A DNA stretch of 5,010 nucleotides from Arenicella sp. (GCA_016763815.1 JAESTB010000504.1:1-5010), one strand, 5' to 3'; shown: positions 1 through 4,801, counted from the stretch's first letter. Translations and numbers: made by a program. Notes: generated from the sequence alone by a model not told the origin.

Positions 1-174
1 CAGCTCGGCAACAATCTTATCCTTACCGTGCTCACCACCATCACCTGTGATTTCTGTGATGCGATCAAACATTAACATCGGTGGCAACGGTAAACGTGAA
101 ATATCTTGCTTTGGAAGCTCGCCATTACCATGCGCAATAATGTCTTCGTAGCTGTAACTGGGTTGTTGAATCAT
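1..174 (-). CDS. fabA: FabA, 3-hydroxydecanoyl-ACP dehydratase/isomerase (N-terminal 58 residues, cut by window edge)
   Basis: FabA is a cytosolic enzyme of type II fatty acid synthesis. It dehydrates 3-hydroxyacyl-ACP and isomerises trans-2-decenoyl-ACP to cis-3-decenoyl-ACP, which starts unsaturated fatty acid synthesis. The visible residues carry the family's N-terminal pattern: SYSYEDIIAHGNGEL (6-20) and LPLPPMLMFDRI (28-39), followed by the TxxGG and VAEL segments. These line up with the E. coli FabA N-terminus (SYTKEDLLASGRGEL, LPAPNMLMMDRV). The catalytic His and Asp lie beyond the edge, so activity cannot be judged. I chose the ATG at 174 because it gives the family's short N-terminus. 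An in-frame ATG at 201 would add nine residues but lies beside the predicted transcription start. The Shine-Dalgarno sequence is weak. fabB often follows fabA, but that side is outside the window. Confidence 0.93.
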   Translation of the reverse strand, partial: MIQQPSYSYEDIIAHGNGELPKQDISRLPLPPMLMFDRITEITGDGGEHGKDKIVAEL

Positions 175-184
175 AGTTTTCTCA

Positions 185-199
185 GAGCCGGCTCGGCTC
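185..199 (-). promoter_or_regulatory. Small hairpin / 10-bp palindrome in the fabA leader
   Basis: Read on the minus strand, this is GAGCC-GAGCC-GGCTC: a 5-bp GC-rich stem with a 5-nt loop that repeats the stem arm. Positions 185-194 alone form the perfect palindrome GAGCCGGCTC. The element ends 10 nt before the fabA start codon. It could be an operator or a translation-modulating hairpin; no specific regulator is recognised. Confidence 0.35.
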
Positions 200-204
200 A
201 TTCT

Positions 205-231
205 TGTTTAAGAGTGCAAGACTAACGTCAA
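205..231 (-). promoter_or_regulatory. Candidate promoter for fabA
   Basis: On the minus strand a TTGACG box (226-231) is followed after 15 nt by TAAACA (205-210). The -35 box matches well, but the spacer is short and the -10 box is mediocre. If real, transcription would start near 197-199 and leave a leader of about 24 nt before the ATG at 174. That would also rule out the in-frame ATG at 201. I found no recognisable FabR or FadR operator by eye. Confidence 0.3.
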
Positions 232-316
232 ACGCAAAAAATGCAAGTCAGTTATTGCTATCGTCAGAAGCTTACCACTTTTAAGTAAAAGCTAGGCATT
301 GCAGACACATCATATG

Positions 317-1204
317 TCATACCACCCACCCAGACAGCACTAACAAAAGTGCCAGTGGCAAGGTTACCACTGAGGCGATATTTCCAATTAGTACCATAGA
401 GGCTACCGCCTCAGGCTCTCGGTTATATTGCTCGGCAAGCATGAAATTAATAACAGCGGGTGGCAATGCGCCGAACAAAATTAAAACGCTCTGATGCAAT
501 GTACTCATAGGCACAATCTGACAAATCGCGACCGCCAAACTAATGCCGACAACAGGGCAAAACGCCGCCATTACCAAACCTGGGGTTGAGTCATGCCAGG
601 TAACTCGTGTAAGGCGTACCCCAAGTGAAAACAACATTAAAGGGATTGCCACTCTGCCGAGCATTTCGATAGATTGGTCAATAACCAGTGGTAAGCTCAG
701 ACCTAAGGCATTGATCACGCCACCTAAAAGCACGGCAACTATGATTGGAGTTCTGAGTACTTCAAAGCCAGTCAGCTTACCTGAATAGATATAGGTACCA
801 ATGGTAAAGCAAAGCAGATTACCGGCGACCACCAACATGACTCCGGCCCCCAAGGCGTCATCGCCGAGTGCAAAAACGTACAACGGCAACCCCAGATTAG
901 CCCAATTTGAAAACATTGCTGGAGGGGTAAATGCGCGCCAAGAAAACCCAACCATCTTACTCAATGCGAATGCCGCTAGACCTGATAGCAACATCAGCAT
1001 AATACCGGCGCCAACTAAATTAATGTATTGGAGTGGATAGAAATCGTCTTGAATCATCACGTGAAAAATCAGCGCTGGCATGAACATGTCCATGATCAAC
1101 TGATTAGTGATGCGCATTTCAGGGCGCACACGCGAACCGTAAAAATACCCTATCGCAGCAATAATAAACAGCGGAGCGACAATTGAGAAAACCTGTTGGA
1201 TCAT
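317..1204 (-). CDS. AEC-family (auxin efflux carrier type) transporter
   Basis: This is a 295-residue inner-membrane protein of the bile acid/sodium symporter-like AEC family (Pfam Mem_trans), close to the usual 300-320 residues. About ten hydrophobic segments can be read, roughly at residues 4-22, 36-52, 61-82, 93-112, 118-138, 152-170, 182-197, 208-230, 237-256 and 266-290. Family-like motifs are MPALIF (42-47), SNWANLGLP (99-107), the LGRVAIPLMLFSLG segment (182-195), ALPPAVINFMLAEQY (246-260), and the final SMVLIGNIASVVTLPLAL run. Bacterial relatives are secondary transporters of malate, malonate and other carboxylates or of unknown solutes, so the substrate is not predicted. The ATG at 1204 gives a normal N-terminus, although the only purine-rich stretch (AGGTGG) lies about 20 nt upstream. 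The gene is transcribed divergently from cmoA and lies 142 bp upstream of fabA on the same strand. The spacing and a separate fabA promoter candidate argue against a tight operon. Confidence 0.9.
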   Translation of the reverse strand: MIQQVFSIVAPLFIIAAIGYFYGSRVRPEMRITNQLIMDMFMPALIFHVMIQDDFYPLQYINLVGAGIMLMLLSGLAAFALSKMVGFSWRAFTPPAMFSNWANLGLPLYVFALGDDALGAGVMLVVAGNLLCFTIGTYIYSGKLTGFEVLRTPIIVAVLLGGVINALGLSLPLVIDQSIEMLGRVAIPLMLFSLGVRLTRVTWHDSTPGLVMAAFCPVVGISLAVAICQIVPMSTLHQSVLILFGALPPAVINFMLAEQYNREPEAVASMVLIGNIASVVTLPLALLLVLSGWVV

Positions 1205-1233
1205 AAGTTTTTAGATTTGGGGCCACCTGAAAG

Positions 1234-1262
1234 TTCAGAGTGTACCTGTTTTAGACTATAAT
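1234..1262 (+). promoter_or_regulatory. Sigma70-type promoter for cmoAB
   Basis: A perfect TATAAT (1257-1262) is preceded by TTCAGA (1234-1239) with an ideal 17-nt spacer. The predicted start near 1269 would give a long leader of about 160 nt that carries the whole 19-20 bp tandem repeat. It overlaps the divergent promoter for the AEC gene, so RNA polymerase probably cannot occupy both at once. Confidence 0.5.
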
Positions 1263-1284
1263 TTGGACAGCCGCAGATTGCCAA
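1255..1284 (-). promoter_or_regulatory. Sigma70-type promoter for the AEC transporter
   Basis: On the minus strand TTGGCA (1279-1284) is separated by 18 nt from TATAGT (1255-1260). Both boxes match the consensus at 5 of 6 positions. Transcription would begin near 1248 and leave a leader of about 44 nt before the ATG at 1204. The -10 box overlaps the plus-strand -10 box of the cmoA promoter candidate. Confidence 0.5.
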
Positions 1285-1342
1285 GTATTCTTTACTACGT
1301 CTTGCTATGACTAATACCTATCGCTGACCTCTTAGTTTCGCA

Positions 1343-1430
1343 AATGGCTCTATATTTCGTTAATGGCTCTATATTTCGTTAATGACTTTCAAATTTCTTT
1401 ACTGACTCTCAAATTTAGTTACTGATTATG
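1343..1430 (+). repeat. Degenerate tandem repeat, 19-20 bp unit, four full copies plus a partial one
   Basis: Units 1 (1343-1361) and 2 (1362-1380) are identical: AATGGCTCTATATTTCGTT. Units 3 (1381-1400) and 4 (1401-1420) are diverged 20-bp versions, AATGACTTTCAAATTTCTTT and ACTGACTCTCAAATTTAGTT. A fifth partial unit, ACTGATTATG (1421-1430), includes the cmoA start codon. A weaker copy may precede unit 1 (about 1323-1342). The array is AT-rich and occupies the place where a Shine-Dalgarno sequence would be expected. It is not CRISPR-like because the units abut without spacers. Confidence 0.85.
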
Positions 1431-2174
1431 AATACCAACAAAGACCAAATTTATCGAGCAGATAAAGCAGCCGTACCTGCGAAACCAGGCAGTTTTGTAT
1501 TTGACGCCCGCGTTGCCTCGGTGTTTGCCGATATGATTTCGCGCTCGGTGCCGGGCTACCAACAGATATTAGAGATGCTGCCAACGCTAACACGCCAATT
1601 TAGAATAGAAAATGGTAACTACTACGATCTTGGCTGTTCTCTTGGCGCCGGCATGCTGGCGATATCTGAGGGCCTCGACCAAGTACCAGGGCATATTGTC
1701 GGAGTAGACAGTTCAGTAGATATGATTCGACAAGCCGAGCGCAACCTCACCGCGATCGACTCTAAAAAAGGCCGCTACAGCTTACTCGACAAAGACCTAC
1801 TTGATATTGAGATCGAATCAGCCGCGATGGTGCTAATGAATTTCACCCTGCAATTCATCCCGCTGCCTCGGCGCGAAGCCTTAGTCGGAAAGATTTACGC
1901 TGGCTTGTTGAGTGGTGGAATTTTAGTACTATCAGAGAAAATTAAATTCGATAACGCCAACACTAACAACGCCTTGATCGACATTCACCACCAGTATAAA
2001 GCTGACCAAGGCTACAGCCTGATGGAGATATCACAAAAGCGCGATGCGATCGAAAACGTGCTGATTCCTGAGACACTACAAACCCATATAAGAAGGCTTG
2101 AAAATGCCGGCTTCAGCGTGGTGACACCCTGGGTTCAGAACCTTCAATTCATTTCCATTTTGGCGATTAAATAA
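1428..2174 (+). CDS. cmoA: CmoA, carboxy-S-adenosyl-L-methionine synthase
   Basis: CmoA converts SAM and prephenate into carboxy-SAM and phenylpyruvate, the first step in making 5-carboxymethoxyuridine (cmo5U34) or its derivatives in tRNA. The 248-residue product matches E. coli CmoA (247 residues) along its length. Shared segments include FDARVASVFADMISRSVPGY (25-44), the nucleotide-binding loop DLGCSLGAG (67-75), VDSS (93-96), MNFTLQF (137-143), GGILVLSEK (163-171) and GYSLMEISQKR (195-205). Y44, D67, D94, N138 and R205 are the likely equivalents of ligand-contacting residues in E. coli CmoA. The start fits the family, with a five-residue longer N-terminus, although no Shine-Dalgarno sequence is visible. 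cmoB follows after 9 nt, as in the E. coli operon. The reading frame is intact. Confidence 0.96.
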   Translation: MNTNKDQIYRADKAAVPAKPGSFVFDARVASVFADMISRSVPGYQQILEMLPTLTRQFRIENGNYYDLGCSLGAGMLAISEGLDQVPGHIVGVDSSVDMIRQAERNLTAIDSKKGRYSLLDKDLLDIEIESAAMVLMNFTLQFIPLPRREALVGKIYAGLLSGGILVLSEKIKFDNANTNNALIDIHHQYKADQGYSLMEISQKRDAIENVLIPETLQTHIRRLENAGFSVVTPWVQNLQFISILAIK

Positions 2175-2183
2175 CGTATTCAC

Positions 2184-2435
2184 ATGATCGACTTCGACTC
2201 CTTTTTCTCGCGTCCAGAGTTTCAACAATGGCATGCTAATTTTAAAGCCGCGCTGGTTCAGCGAGTAGACCCAAAACGTCATGGCGACCTAAGTGGCTGG
2301 CTAGAAATCATAAACTCTTTGCCGAACATTGATGCCAACGAGATTGCTCTAAACCAAGACACAGTCATGATTGGTTCGAAAGGGATACTGAACAGAAGGA
2401 TAAAACCCAATTGCACGACGCTCTTTTCGCACTAA
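2184..2435 (+). CDS. cmoB: CmoB N-terminal fragment (frame 1, 83 codons)
   Basis: The product begins MIDFDSFF, as E. coli CmoB begins MIDFGNFY. It continues with the helical N-terminal region (HGDLSGWLEIINSLPNI, residues 33-49), equivalent to HGLFKQWSNAVEFLPEI. Similarity fades after about residue 65, and the last 18 or so residues appear to be out-of-frame translation ending at TAA 2433-2435. By itself it has no SAM-binding motif and no known catalytic residue. Its start codon lies 9 nt after the cmoA stop, with no clear Shine-Dalgarno sequence, so translational coupling to cmoA is likely. Confidence 0.7.
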   Translation: MIDFDSFFSRPEFQQWHANFKAALVQRVDPKRHGDLSGWLEIINSLPNIDANEIALNQDTVMIGSKGILNRRIKPNCTTLFSH

Positions 2436-3148
2436 GACCCTGGCGCAAAGGCCCATATCAAATCTTCGACACATTTATCGATACCGAGTGGAGGTCAGAT
2501 TGGAAGTGGCAACGGGTAAGCCCGCATATAGCATCGCTTGAAGGCCGGGCGGTATTAGACGTCGGTTGCGGCACTGGCTATCACTGCTGGAGAATGCTAG
2601 GCGACGGTGCAGACTATGTCCTTGGCATCGACCCATCTATGCGTTTTTTAGTGCAACATATGGCGATTCAAAAATACGCCCAGAACCCCAACTTCGACTT
2701 ACTGCCGATTGGTATCGAGGATATGCCAAGCTCAATGCCACTGTTCGATAGCGTGTTCTCAATGGGGGTTCTGTATCACCGACGAAACCCAATCAACCAT
2801 ATAATAGAGCTAAAAGATCTACTCGCCAGCAGCGGCGAACTAGTGCTTGAAACCCTAATCATAGATGATGTTGAGGGAGGAATATTGGCGACTAAAGAGC
2901 GCTACGCTCAGATGCGAAACGTCTGGAGTATTATGACGGTAGACAAAATCATCTCGCTGATTAAGCAAGCCGGGTTCACTAACGTTCGATGCGCCGACCA
3001 GAACGTAACCTCACTGGATGAGCAGCGTAGAACTGAATGGATGCAGTTTCATTCATTAAAAGAGTTCTTAGATCCGCACGATATTAGTAAGACAATAGAG
3101 GGCTACCCTGCCCCGAAACGTGGTTTATTTATTGCCACAAAGTGCTAA
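2411..3148 (+). CDS. cmoB: CmoB catalytic domain fragment (frame 2, up to 245 codons from TTG)
   Basis: This frame carries nearly every recognised CmoB signature: PWRKGP (10-15), IDTEWRSDWKW (23-33), the SAM-site loop LDVGCGTGYH (49-58), GIDPS (72-76), FSMGVLYHRR (116-125), ELVLETL, RYAQMRNVW, EQRRTEWM and FLDPHDISKTIEGYPAPKR. K13, W27, K32 and R237 correspond to E. coli K91, W105, K110 and R315, which from memory contact carboxy-SAM. A TTG at 2411 is preceded by AAGGA (2396-2400) at 10 nt, so an independent start is possible but unproven. In an intact gene this would simply be residues 77-321. A strong terminator follows directly after the stop. Confidence 0.8.
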   Translation: MHDALFALRPWRKGPYQIFDTFIDTEWRSDWKWQRVSPHIASLEGRAVLDVGCGTGYHCWRMLGDGADYVLGIDPSMRFLVQHMAIQKYAQNPNFDLLPIGIEDMPSSMPLFDSVFSMGVLYHRRNPINHIIELKDLLASSGELVLETLIIDDVEGGILATKERYAQMRNVWSIMTVDKIISLIKQAGFTNVRCADQNVTSLDEQRRTEWMQFHSLKEFLDPHDISKTIEGYPAPKRGLFIATKC

Positions 3149-3177
3149 AAAAGAGCCCATTTACTCAAGGCTCTTTT
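3149..3177. terminator. Bidirectional intrinsic terminator between cmoB and the convergent small gene
   Basis: A perfect 9-bp stem, AAAAGAGCC (3149-3157) and GGCTCTTTT (3169-3177), encloses an 11-nt loop and starts at the base after the cmoB stop codon. On the plus strand the stem ends in TTTT followed by a pyrimidine-rich stretch. On the minus strand it is followed by six T residues. It can therefore stop both cmoB transcripts and those of the small gene that converges on it. Confidence 0.9.
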
Positions 3178-3191
3178 CTATCTGACATACT

Positions 3192-3219
3192 GCTGAAAAA
3201 AGTTTGCTGAACAAAGTTT
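3192..3219. repeat. 14-bp tandem duplication (13/14 identical)
   Basis: GCTGAAAAAAGTTT (3192-3205) is followed directly by GCTGAACAAAGTTT (3206-3219). It lies between the terminator and the end of the small minus-strand gene. No function is evident; a replication-slippage duplication is the simplest reading. Confidence 0.6.
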
Positions 3220-3228
3220 CAGTTTCGC

Positions 3229-3534
3229 CTACTTACCCGATTTACCAATACTTTTAGTAGTGGATTTTTTGTTTATTGATTTTTTTGCTACAGACTTCTT
3301 TGCTACAGACTTCGTGCGACAAAAAGATTTAACGCTACGACCATCCTTACGTTGATAGCCTTCAACCCAACCGCATGAGGATTTATTGCTGCATGCCGAG
3401 TTCTCTAAACCTTTACAGGCACTTGCCGCAGCTGCCGGCCCTGATACTAGCAATGAGCCAATCAAGCTGAGTGCAATTATGCTGGCACGGGTCATGGTCG
3501 AGTTAGCTTTAATTTGTGTTTGTGTCTTTTTCAT
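3229..3534 (-). CDS. Small exported four-cysteine protein with lysine-rich pentad tail, unknown function
   Basis: This is a 101-residue protein that I cannot assign to a named family. Residues 1-16 are a basic n-region. Residues 17-31 are hydrophobic (ASIIALSLIGSLLVS), followed by GPAAAASA, a plausible Sec signal peptidase site around 36-39. The mature part has four cysteines at 40, 48, 54 and 72 in the segment ACKGLENSACSNKSSCGW...FCRTK, suggesting two disulfides in the periplasm. Residues 75-101 form a tail of KSxxK pentads (KSVAK, KSVAK, KSINK, KSTTK, then SIGK and SGK) with ten lysines in 27 residues. The start is ATG 3534 because GGAG (3544-3547) lies 9 nt upstream; that GGAG overlaps another in-frame ATG at 3549, which is therefore unlikely to be used. 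C40 is preceded by ASA, which resembles a lipobox only weakly. It converges on cmoB and shares its terminator. Confidence 0.75.
   Translation of the reverse strand: MKKTQTQIKANSTMTRASIIALSLIGSLLVSGPAAAASACKGLENSACSNKSSCGWVEGYQRKDGRSVKSFCRTKSVAKKSVAKKSINKKSTTKSIGKSGK
3284..3313 (-). repeat. Exact 15-bp tandem duplication coding KSVAK twice
   Basis: Plus-strand TTTGCTACAGACTTC occurs at 3284-3298 and again, with no gap, at 3299-3313. Its length is a multiple of three, so on the minus strand it adds one KSVAK pentad to the lysine tail without breaking the frame. Exact identity suggests a recent duplication and likely length variation between strains. Confidence 0.85.
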
Positions 3535-3543
3535 TATTAAAAT

Positions 3544-3547
3544 CTCC
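3544..3547 (-). promoter_or_regulatory. Shine-Dalgarno GGAG fixing the start of the small exported protein
   Basis: GGAG on the minus strand sits 9 nt before ATG 3534. Its first G is the last base of the upstream in-frame ATG (3547-3549). The ribosome-binding site therefore favours the shorter 101-residue product over the 106-residue reading. Confidence 0.7.
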
Positions 3548-3574
3548 ATTTTAGATTTACGCGTTTAGTGCGCT

Positions 3575-3590
3575 GACCCATTCTTGGGTC
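3575..3590. repeat. Inverted repeat, 6-bp stem (hairpin 1 upstream of the small gene)
   Basis: GACCCA (3575-3580) and TGGGTC (3585-3590) enclose a TTCT loop. It lies about 40 nt upstream of the start of the small exported protein gene, in its promoter or leader. No T-run follows on either strand, so it is not a typical intrinsic terminator. Confidence 0.5.
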
Positions 3591-3625
3591 GACTAACAAT
3601 GTAGCTCACTCGACCGACACACGCG

Positions 3626-3641
3626 TCACCCATTCGGGTGA
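3626..3641. repeat. Inverted repeat, 6-bp stem (hairpin 2, related to hairpin 1)
   Basis: TCACCC (3626-3631) and GGGTGA (3636-3641) enclose an ATTC loop. It shares the CCCATTC core with the hairpin 51 bp to the left. Between the deaminase stop (3698) and the small gene it could be an mRNA 3'-end structure or a paired operator. The T-run needed for an intrinsic terminator is absent. Confidence 0.5.
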
Positions 3642-3697
3642 TATTTCAACTAAGAGATACGCGGCCGATTAACTCTGACTCACAGATTAACGCAGGT

Positions 3698-4801
3698 CTA
3701 TAGAGAATCCATACGAAAATGTTTACTCAACTTTAAGCCTTGGGCTTGATAGTTAGACGGCACGCCTTGGCCATAAAGCCGATCCGGCGTTGCTAGCATG
3801 GTTTCGTACACCAGACGCCCTACGTTTTGACCGTCTTCTAACAAGAACGGCACGTCAAAGCTACGAACCTCTAAAACCGCCCGCGCTCCATGCCCACCGG
3901 CTTCTGCCGCTCCAAACCCAGGATCAAAGAAACCCGCATAGTGGACTCTGAATTCGCCGACTAAAGTGTCGTAAGGTACCATCTCCGCAGCATAAGCCGA
4001 CGGCACATGGACCGCTTCTTTAGATACCAGAATGTAGAATTCGCCGGGGTCGAGAATCAGTTGCTTTGATTGCGAATAAAGTGGTTCCCAGAAATCAGAG
4101 ATTGGCTGAGCCGACGATTTATCCACATCGATTACGCTTGAGTGACGTTTCGCTCTGAAGCCAATTAGACCAGCTTCGTCACCAGCCAAATCAACGCTCA
4201 CCGGAATGCCATTTTTTACTTCTTGAGCATTTAAATCTAAGTCAACTAATCGCTCATTTTTCTGCAACTCGAAATGCTCTGCGTCGTTAATAGTTGATTG
4301 ACCAAAGCGAATTCGCAACTGCGACAACCGAGACCCGCGTCGAACCAATACGCTAAAGGTCAACGGTGCTATTTCGGCATAAAGAGGCCCGCAATAGCCC
4401 GCGGGCACCTGCTCAAATTCGGTTCCGTTATCTGTTATCAGCCGAGTAAACACATCTAAGCGGCCGGTCGAACTCTTGGGATTACCTGCGGCGGCTAAGT
4501 GATCAGGTAAATTCAAACCTTCTTGTAATGGCACGATGTAAACACACGATTTTTCTAATACGGCGCCATCACTTAGGTCCATACGATGCATCACCATCTG
4601 CTCTAAACAGTCGCTTACCTTTCGATCTTTGCCGGGTAGAAATGACGCGCGAACACGATAGGCGATGCTGCCCAATCGTAAATCAATGCTAGCTGGCTGA
4701 ATTTGATCGCTATCAGCCGGATCCTCAAGGGTGATAACGGATTCATCAACTAGCTGCTTTAGGTGTTGTGACGCTAAGGCCCCGCTTTGCTCAAATTTCA
4801 T
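3698..4801 (-). CDS. dcd: Two-domain 2'-deoxycytidine 5'-triphosphate deaminase (long DCD type, PF06559-like)
   Basis: It most likely deaminates dCTP to dUTP, feeding dTMP synthesis in the cytosol. At 367 residues it is about twice the length of E. coli Dcd (193) and resembles the long DCD family of alphaproteobacteria. Domain 1 (about 10-170) has QPASIDLRLG (35-44), AYRVRASFLPG (47-57), NPKSSTGRLDVFTR (107-120) and GPLYAEI (138-144). S110, S111, R114 and E143 are the probable equivalents of the Dcd catalytic Ser, Arg and Glu. Domain 2 (about 210-345) repeats the fold outline (DPGEFYILVSKE, GFFDPGFG, AVLEVRSFDVPF, GQNVGRLVYE) but lacks an SSxxR motif. I chose ATG 4801 because the protein then begins like its relatives. 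A TTG at 4870, 8 nt after an AGGGA (4879-4883), would add 23 residues and is a real alternative. It appears monocistronic. Confidence 0.85.
   Translation of the reverse strand: MKFEQSGALASQHLKQLVDESVITLEDPADSDQIQPASIDLRLGSIAYRVRASFLPGKDRKVSDCLEQMVMHRMDLSDGAVLEKSCVYIVPLQEGLNLPDHLAAAGNPKSSTGRLDVFTRLITDNGTEFEQVPAGYCGPLYAEIAPLTFSVLVRRGSRLSQLRIRFGQSTINDAEHFELQKNERLVDLDLNAQEVKNGIPVSVDLAGDEAGLIGFRAKRHSSVIDVDKSSAQPISDFWEPLYSQSKQLILDPGEFYILVSKEAVHVPSAYAAEMVPYDTLVGEFRVHYAGFFDPGFGAAEAGGHGARAVLEVRSFDVPFLLEDGQNVGRLVYETMLATPDRLYGQGVPSNYQAQGLKLSKHFRMDSL

Larger units (their letters stand above)
2184..3148 (+). pseudogene. cmoB: cmoB, tRNA U34 carboxymethyltransferase, interrupted by a -1 frameshift
   Basis: CmoB transfers the carboxymethyl group of carboxy-SAM to 5-hydroxyuridine-34 of tRNA. 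Two overlapping reading frames together cover the full protein. The first (from 2184) ends at a TAA at 2433-2435; the second is open from 2333 to 3148. Adding one base in the overlap gives 321 residues, against 323 in E. coli. The most natural repair is one extra A or G in the AAAGGG run at 2379-2384. That yields a polar helix leading into LHDALFALRPWRKGP, which matches the spacing in known CmoB proteins. All conserved motifs survive and no other stop occurs, so the lesion is recent, a sequencing or assembly error, or tolerated through separate translation of the two parts. I call it a pseudogene only formally. The cmoA-cmoB gap is 9 nt, so the two are surely co-transcribed. Confidence 0.85.

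Noticed and set aside
263..296. Terminator for the AEC transporter in the fabA upstream region
   Set aside because: The only inverted repeat, CTTTTA/TAAAAG, is AT-rich with a two-base loop and has no following T-run.
543..1040. Two plus-strand open frames (543-788 and 801-1040)
   Set aside because: They lie antisense to the AEC transporter, whose translation has clear membrane segments and family motifs. Their products look like reverse-strand shadows with no recognisable features.
1343..1430. CRISPR-like array
   Set aside because: The units are 19-20 bp and directly contiguous, with no unique spacers and no cas genes nearby.
2076..2282. Minus-strand open frame across the cmoA/cmoB junction
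   Set aside because: It covers well-conserved coding sequence of cmoA and cmoB on the opposite strand and has no recognisable domain.
2379..2408. Programmed -1 ribosomal frameshift in cmoB
   Set aside because: No canonical X XXY YYZ heptamer occurs in frame. AAAACCC (2402-2408) and GAAAGGG (2378-2384) do not allow good re-pairing in both sites, and CmoB is not known to use frameshifting.
2566..2751. Plus-strand 61-codon frame
   Set aside because: It is out of frame inside the SAM-binding domain of cmoB, whose own frame carries all the family motifs.
3386..3568. Plus-strand 60-codon frame
   Set aside because: It is antisense to the small exported protein gene, which has a Shine-Dalgarno sequence, a signal peptide and a terminator of its own.
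3575..3641. Intrinsic terminator for the deaminase gene
   Set aside because: Both hairpins have only 6-bp stems and lack a T-run on the minus strand.
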